The translations under genes were made by a program, and so were the position numbers. 49,906 nt of DNA. Source: Heterotrichella gracilis (taxonomy: Eukaryota > Sar > Xanthophyceae > Tribonematales > Xanthonemataceae). Shown here piece after piece: positions 43,983 to 49,906 of this stretch. How positions within the stretch are numbered: position 1 is the stretch's first letter; each line of letters starts with the position of its first letter. The stretch lies in NCBI GenBank assembly GCA_032358255.1, contig JAULBX010015534.1, forward strand, positions 42,149-92,054, in the 5' to 3' direction. The notes beneath the pieces were generated by a model, which was not told the origin of the DNA, did no database searches, and worked only from the letters and a program-made list of their open reading frames with translations.

Positions 43983-46395
43983 TCACGCCACCGCTGCCTG
44001 CACCCCTGCCTGTACCCTCCCTTCCACCTCGGCAGCCACCTCCCCTGGTTCCTCATCTTCAGCCACCTTGAAGAAGGTGTACGACAGCGTCAGGTTGTTC
44101 ACCCCCTTGAGGCGCTCATCGCGCACAAACTCGGGGTCGATGTAGAAGAACACGGGCATGTCGATTTTTTCTCCGGGGCGCAGCTTCTGCTCCTGCATCC
44201 CAGGGACAAGCAGCAGCTCAGCGCTGGGATTCAAGGGAACAGATTGATTGATGACTCAGCACAGATTAGAGACATGGGGCTTGAAACCCAAATAAATTTT
44301 CAAGCCCCGTGCCCTAATCTGTACTGTATTGCCAACTTTCTGGCCCTGTGCAGGTGTCTGCAGATGCCAGGTGCACCACTTTTGGTTTTAGCTAATGTGA
44401 GCAACTTCCTAGGGTCTGGAGTCCCTTCCCTCCCTTCTGTTCCTTACCCATCACGCTGTTGATGAATGAGCAGCGTGTTCTTCCATCAAATCCCCAGACC
44501 CGCTCGACCGCCCCCCCCCACTTCCACACACCACCCCCACATGTGATGATAATGGATCGTATTTGAAATTCCTCCTGCCACACCCACCTCAAAGCAGAAG
44601 CACTGGATTTTGTTAAAATACACCCCCGCCTGCTGTGGCGCCACGTTGTACGTCGATACCCCTGTGATGGCGCTGTCGCTCAGGTTGTGCGCCACATAAA
44701 ACACAAGCGTGGACTGGCCTGGCTTCACCTGGTGGGGAAAACAATACCGGTAGAGGCGTGTGTTAATCTACATGCGGGTCGATTTACAATGTGCAGAACC
44801 TGATATCAAAGTTGAATCTTGATTTGACTTGAACTGGTCTGGCTTCAATCGGCAGGGTAAATAATTGGGGGGGTGTTAAGCACATGTGACCCTAACCTAG
44901 GTTTACCCCCCCTCACCTTGACGCTCCGCTGCAGGGGCACAAACTTCCAGGGCATGCCGTCCGACACGTCAGCATTGAAAGTGACGGTTATCTCCCGCGC
45001 TGCCAGCTGGCGGTTGAGCTCCACGTCATCCATGGACTCACGCAACCGGTCCTCCACTTTCTGCAAGGGTTGTAGGGTTTGGTTAGGATTCTGAACCTGG
45101 AGGGCCCGACGTTGATCAATGCATGCAATGTCCGTTGGGGAGAGCATGGTTTAGGATACAGGGTATGAGCAATTCCTGGTAGGGTTCATACATACATGGC
45201 GCAGAAATGCGTTTAGGTGCAGGTGGCAAATGGTACAGAAACATATTTGTATTTGGATGCAGGTCAGATGGCAGATAACCTACTATGTTTCAATCGCTGA
45301 TGTACCCACCTGGCCTTGTTGTACCGTTCCTCCAAAACCAGTTGCCTGCGCCACAAAACAGACATGCTTTTAACGGGGTACATGTTTAAAACAGGGAAAG
45401 GATTTCATTGCCAGTGCAACTGGGTGCAATGCCATTTGAATGCACGGGGTTTGCAATGCCATTGAAAACGCATTGACAAAGGTGCAAGGCCACTACAATA
45501 CCCCTGCCACATCGAGCTTAAGTACACGTATCAGTATGCTTGCTGCAGCCCAAGTCCCTGCGTTAGGGTTATTCCTGGCACTGCACCGCACCTGACAGAA
45601 CATCCGGTACAGCGGCACTGAGGCGTATGTCAGGCCAACCATGCTGACCACGATGGCAACCTGCAGACACAGCCCACGTGGGTTTCACAGTCCTGCCGTA
45701 GTTTGCAGCCAGACCCACTCGCTTTCCCTTCCAACTGTTGACTAGTGCGCCCAACTGCGCAGCTCAGGACGTGCGCGCATGGGGACACTAGTGAGGACAC
45801 ATATATACCTGCATAGCATATACGTACCACAGCACCATATGCTCATCAACACTACTCATGCGCCTAAACACTTTGCCGTGTGCACGCGCCTGCTCAAACT
45901 GATACAGCATGGAAGCTATTGGTGCACACAGTATCGGAGTACCACACACACCACAGTACAAGACCCCTACTCACAGTACCACAGTTTAAACACCTGGCAC
46001 CGCCACCCATGTACCTATATAGGTTTGTGCACGTGGTACGTGGTACATTCGCAGTACCACGTGCACATACGCACCATATACATCGCCTGCTCCCCGCTCT
46101 TTTTCTGTTGCTCCTTAATCATGCGCTGCTGCACCGCCCGCTGCGGGCCGGGGCCGGACGCAAACCCTCGTAGGGTTTGCAGGGCTTGAGAGCACGTGCC
46201 GCCCCTGGGTTGTAGGTGCCAACACCGGCTGTGGCTGTGGAACATGTGCCGGAGTGCGGGCTGGTGGTGCAGCAGGATGGGGGGGAGCGATGGCATGGCT
46301 GATGGCAGGCAGGAGGGTAGCTGCTGAGGGGTAAAGGGCTGAGGGAACGGGTGGTGCAGGTGCAGGAGAGCCCGCAACCTGCTTAATCGTGTCAT
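43983..46395 (-). CDS. COX11: Cytochrome c oxidase copper chaperone COX11
   Basis: Six exons (46395-46075, 45660-45592, 45345-45310, 45060-44917, 44728-44588, 44192-43983), all in phase 0, give 306 residues. The N terminus is a long His/Pro/Leu-rich mitochondrial presequence with an RGFAS cleavage-like site near 75-80. One transmembrane segment (about 106-122, [16 protein letters not shown]) leads to [15 protein letters not shown]. The copper-binding pair is CFC (Cys233, Cys235) in [11 protein letters not shown], and Cys129 is in [21 protein letters not shown] and [12 protein letters not shown] are classic family blocks. COX11 sits in the inner membrane and delivers copper to the CuB site of COX1. 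ATG 46395 is chosen because the longer frame upstream begins with GTG. The C-terminal Ala/Val/Glu tail is extra. The gene diverges from THOC3. Confidence 0.95.
44261..44322. repeat. Imperfect 26-bp-arm hairpin in COX11 intron 5
   Basis: ACAGATTAGAGACATGGGGC (44261 onward) pairs with the CCCCGTGCCCTAATCTGT end (to 44322). About three mismatches interrupt 26 bp, around an 11-nt loop rich in A. The fold resembles a foldback remnant or a small-RNA precursor. Confidence 0.8.
44708..44870 (-). repeat. Likely decayed tandem copy of COX11 exon 5 start
   Basis: The start of exon 5 and its acceptor (plus text ACTGGCCTGGCTTCA from 44713) recur 120 bp away as ACTGGTCTGGCTTCA from 44833. A following GGxAGGGxAAAxAAT-like stretch also aligns to the intron side. 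The copy lies upstream in the gene's direction, inside intron 4, with the acceptor degraded. Similarity spans about 40 bp. Confidence 0.6.
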
Positions 46396-46884
46396 GGCTG
46401 TGCTCTGTAAGAAAATGCTTCCAATGAGGTCGAGGGTGACGTATACTGACCACCACGCCCAAAGTAAATGCAACAGGGCACAAGACAGTAAGCGACTCAC
46501 TGAAGCAATACGTACATGGACATTTAACCCTAGCTTTGAAGTGTGTACAGCAGAATGTCGTGGTGTATGTTGGAAGGACTGCCTTTGGTTGAGAACCCAC
46601 TCCAAGGTTCGCTGCAGGCCACGCACTGGAGCCACATGCGTTTAAGCAGTTTCATAACCGAGACGTGGACCATATCGACAACAGCTACCCAATAATTTTC
46701 TGTAGCATGTATTGCAAACCGATACCTAGGCTGGGTTGACAGTCGGTGCCGGAGCGCTCTGGGGCCCTATGCGTAATGCATGCATATGGTAATGCATGCA
46801 TAAAAATAAAAAATGCATGCATGCGTCGCAAGCCGGGTGTGAGGTAGAGCCCTGCTAGCCCCCCAACCTACATCAAAGGACGCG
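46396..46884. promoter_or_regulatory. Divergent promoter region COX11 / THOC3
   Basis: A 489-bp spacer between the two start codons. At about 46777-46826 it carries three ATGCATGCAT strings in close succession, 60-110 bp before the THOC3 ATG. The whole block is RY-rich. No gene is seen. Confidence 0.6.
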
Positions 46885-49800
46885 ATGACGGTTGAAACGC
46901 AAGTGCCCTTCGAGCAGTACAAAATAAAGGAGGTCGTTGCACACAAGAGACGGGTACGAGCCTGGCAGTAAACTAACCTCTGCACTTGCGTCCGTGAACA
47001 CGATACCTTGTTGGATACGTGCCGCAAATGGGAAGGCTGCACCTAAGTTGCGAGTATCCCGAACAGGACACGTTGCCTGGAGGCTGACTTGCAGCTTGGT
47101 CCATGCTCTTGGACCCAACCTCCATTGACCCAGCCCACACAAGACCCTGCACGCCCTGTGCATGGCCTGTGCAGTTCTGAGGTATCCCCTTCTCCCTTGC
47201 AGATAGTAACACTGGGATGGAATTGCGATGGCTCGAAGATGGCCACAGGTGAGGCGCATGCACAGCGCATGCACAGGGCATAGGTGCACACCTTATTTGG
47301 TTCGCGGTGCTTGCCTCCGTCACAGTCCCAACGCGCCATGCACTACCTGCTGTGTCGGCGTAAAGGGTAACCACCCTATCCTCTTGCATTCCACCATGCA
47401 TCATAGGGTGCTGCAATACATCCCCCCTCCCACCCCCCACCCCCCACCCACACACACCCTCCTGGGGGTCCCGCCAGCATACTCCCGTCATCCGCCTCTC
47501 AGTGTCCACAACAGTCCCATCCATCAAACTCTCATCACCCACCACCCATTGACGACACCCCCCCTTTCCTTGCCCCTCCCCCACGCAATAGGCAGCTTGG
47601 ACCGCATCATCAAGGTGTGGAGCCTCAACTCCCTGCTGCGGTCCAAGGAGCAGCCCGAGACTGAGCTGACGGGGCACTCTGCGGAGCTTCAATGCGTGCG
47701 GTGGCACCCCGATAGGCCAGACAGGCTGGCAAGCGCAGCCGTGGAACGCAACATACGGTGGGCTGAAAAACCCTAGAAAACCCTAGAAATCTTTAGAAAC
47801 CCTAGGAACACTTGCAGGGGTTGTGTGGGGTATGGGCTACTGGTGCAACTGGCCAGGACTGCTGTGGGGTGCAGTATGCTGTGTGTGAGCATACCTTGAA
47901 ACCCATGCACAGGGTTTCGGTTTGAGGTACTGGGGACAAAGGCATCCTCGCCAACCCTACACCTTTGCAAGCTGTGTCCCCACACGCTGCTCCACCGCCC
48001 TCACACAAGCTCTACACCCCAAATCCCAAATACCTCTACCCTAATTTCCACAACCCTACACCCTGCCGGATGTGGGACAGCGGGCGGCGCGGCTCAACCG
48101 CCTGCATCCCCACGCGCAGTGACAGCCTCATCATGGAGCTTGTGTGGAGTGCAAACGGGTCATCATCTTTGCACCCACACAAACCCTACATCCTACACAA
48201 AGCAGGCTATTGGAACAGCTTGTTGCTTGGCTCAATACACTGCTGCAACCCCTGACCCTAACCCCCCTTGCAGGCTGTGGGACAGCCGGCGGCGCGGCTC
48301 CACCGCCTCCATCCCCGCCCCCAGCGACAGCCCCATCATGGAGCTGGTGTGGAGCGCAGATGGGGCCACCCTGGCCGCCATCACCAAGAACCGCGAGGTG
48401 GCGCTCATTGACGTGCGCAAGGAGAAGGTGGCCAAGGTGCACCGGCTACAAGGGGAGGTGCGTGGGTAATACTGACAATTTGCTAGAACCGCACGGTGGC
48501 AATGCAGTTACCACGGTGAGATGGATAATGGTTATCGAGCGGGAGGCACGTGGGTGCTGGCAGGGAATGCAAAACACAATGCACAATGTGATAGATGGCC
48601 TGATTTCTTGTTGGGCAAGAGGATTGCTTCCACTTTGCTGCTTGTATCAGGGTGTCAAATGCAGCCCAGCTGGGGCGTAAAATGATGGCTCGCATTTTTG
48701 CCCTGAGTTCTACCTTCTTTGCGTGTGACACCACCTGATGGTCCCCAATATTTTAGAGGGATGGGATCTTACATCATCAAACCTCCCCTTGCTTTCCTGC
48801 CCATTTTTCCCTCTCCAATCTGCACCATGCAGCAATTCCCTCCCCGTTTGAACCCCGCCACCCCTTTCACCCCCTCTGCAGGTGTATGCTGCTGCCTGGT
48901 CCAAGGACATGAAGGCAATGTACGTGGCCACTGGAGCAGGGGAGGTGGAGGTGCGTGGGGGTGAAGGGTGGGGGGTGCGGGGTGGGGTGGGGCAGGACCA
49001 GGCGCCACTCGCTGATTGGTCAGCAACGATCAGCTAGTGTCAGTGTATGCGTCATCTGTAGTAGATAATGATCACCACTGGTAGATCCACAATCATGACG
49101 AATTGTCATCTCCTATTGTCCATGATTTAATATCAGAGATATGTTCTCCAATAATTGGTGTACTTAGCAGTAAGGACATGGAGATGGGTGGGGTTTGTAT
49201 CGGTGAATGTGGTATATGTGATGGTTTTGTCAATGATGATCGCCGCTAGTGCTACCCCTCCCACCACCCACCCCTCCAACACCCCCCTCCCAGGTGCTCC
49301 GCTACCCCTCGATGGAGCTTGCCAACACCCTCAAGGGCCACACCTCAGCCGCATACTGCCTGGCCATGGACCCCAAGCAGCGCTACCTGGCCTCGGGGGG
49401 CGAGGACGCCACGGTAGCGATATTCGACCTGGACACAATGCTGTGCAAGCATGTGCTCACCTACCCCGACCACGAGGTGGACATGCTGGGGTTCAGCTAC
49501 GACAGCCGCTACCTAGCGGTGGCTGCTGTTGGGGAGCTGAGCGTGAACATTGTGGAGGTGGAGACAGGTAGGGCAAGCTTCTATTTGAACCCTAAACCCT
49601 AGCCGCAGCGGTGTTTGACCTGGGCACGATGCTGTGCTAGCACGTGCTCCACACGGTGCGGAGGCACCTAATTGAGCCCTAAACCCTATTTAGTGTCCCC
49701 GCACGCGGTTGCCATCCCGCACCCCACTTCTTCGGTTTCTGGGGACGCGGTTGAACCCCCCACCTCCTTCATCCATGCAGGCCACATCGTCCACTGCTTC

Positions 49801-49906
49801 ACCCTTAGCCCCCCACTGCCTCCATCCCTGCACACACCCCAACCCTACCTGCGCACATCCCCTCACATCCCACCATCTCCCTGTCTCCCTCGCTTCCCCT
49901 CTCCCC
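46885..49906 (+). CDS. THOC3: THO complex subunit 3 (THOC3/TEX1), WD40 protein, 3' end cut off
   Basis: Exons 46885-46953, 47203-47248, 47592-47757, 48274-48457, 48882-48950 and 49294-49567 join in frame; a seventh may start at 49781. The product starts MTVETQVPFEQYKIKEV and then shows WD40 repeats: KRRIVTLGWNCDGSKMATGSLDRIIKVWS, GHSAELQCVRWHPDRPDRLASAA to NIRLWDS, SPIMELVWSADGATLAAITKNREVALIDV, GHTSAAYCLAMDPKQRYLASGGEDATVAIFDL, and EVDMLGFSYDSRYLAVAA to VEVETG. Order and wording match THOC3/TEX1, the WD40 propeller of the THO/TREX complex that couples transcription to mRNA export in the nucleus. The C-terminal blade is missing. The sequence after 49781 (HIVHCFT) soon stops resembling the family and lacks a clear donor, so the next exon is uncertain. 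Two exon-junction copies lie in its introns. Confidence 0.88.
48065..48379 (+). repeat. Tandem copy of THOC3 exon 4 start (pseudo-exon)
   Basis: About 105 nt of exon 4 (from 48274: LWDS, GSTASIP, SDSPIMELVWSADG) recur 205 bp upstream, at about 48067-48171 (MWDS, GSTACIP, SDSLIMELVWSANG). In the upstream copy the acceptor tgcagG has become tgccgG, so its 3' splice site is lost, and no donor follows the match. Confidence 0.92.
49412..49652 (+). repeat. Decayed copy of part of THOC3 exon 6
   Basis: The exon segment around TTCGACCTGGACACAATGCTG (from 49423) recurs 191 bp downstream as TTTGACCTGGGCACGATGCTG (from 49614), followed by TGCTAGCACGTGCTC. The copy has an in-frame TAG in place of AAG, so it is a dead fragment in the following intron. 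Confidence 0.88.

Noticed and set aside
46396-46635. N-terminal extension of COX11 upstream of 46395
   Set aside because: The extended frame begins with GTG, shows no family similarity, and a good mitochondrial presequence already starts at ATG 46395.
1-49906. tRNA genes, rRNA genes, CRISPR arrays, bacterial-type operons
   Set aside because: No TTCGA-type T-arm with matching acceptor stem, no rRNA signature and no spaced direct-repeat array were found. The spliced genes show a nuclear eukaryotic genome.

Overview
The window reads as nuclear DNA of a green alga. Six spliced genes with 5 to 11 GT-AG introns each were assembled by joining exons at GT/AG sites, and two more run off the ends. A starch synthase, a thylakoid-lumen Deg/HtrA protease with a plastid-type leader, mitochondrial COX11 and KDEL-ending calreticulin show a plastid-bearing eukaryote. 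A trebouxiophyte-like chlorophyte is my best guess from overall style only. All calls rest on reading the sequence; no search was run.

Layout. 1-1082 (+): 3' end of a soluble starch synthase. 2251-8788: BTB-BACK genes 1 (-), 2 (-, frameshifted) and 3 (+). 9780-12121 (-): HDDC2-type HD-domain nucleotidase, divergent from CTU2 (12863-16471, +), a tRNA-thiolation protein. 17608-27520: BTB copies 4 (-, broken), 5 (-, frameshifted) and 6 (-, intact), separated by 2.6-2.9 kb of non-coding DNA. 29514-32360 (-): calreticulin. 33043-36171 (-): Deg8-type protease, divergent from a DDX24/MAK5 DEAD-box helicase (36884-42877, +). 43983-46395 (-): COX11, divergent from THOC3/TEX1 (46885 to the window end, +).

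The single-copy genes are unrelated housekeeping functions (starch, nucleotide clean-up, tRNA modification, ER folding, lumen proteolysis, ribosome biogenesis, cytochrome oxidase assembly, mRNA export). They share promoters in three divergent pairs but not a pathway. The accessory content is a six-copy BTB-BACK family with a C-terminal SPRY/B30.2-like region. Each copy has a single-exon coding region and a conserved splice acceptor 120-160 bp upstream. Only two copies are clearly intact, and gain and loss are both visible.

The most unusual signal is not a gene. At least eight places in four or five unrelated genes carry a short forward tandem copy (spacing about 100-250 bp) of an exon-intron junction, left as a decaying pseudo-exon in the adjoining intron or flank. 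Examples lie in the starch synthase, four spots in DDX24, two in THOC3 and one likely in COX11. A displaced relic of a CTU2 exon lies 0.8 kb downstream of that gene. Introns also hold a TA-flanked MITE-like element, two hairpins and telomere-like CCCTAAA strings.
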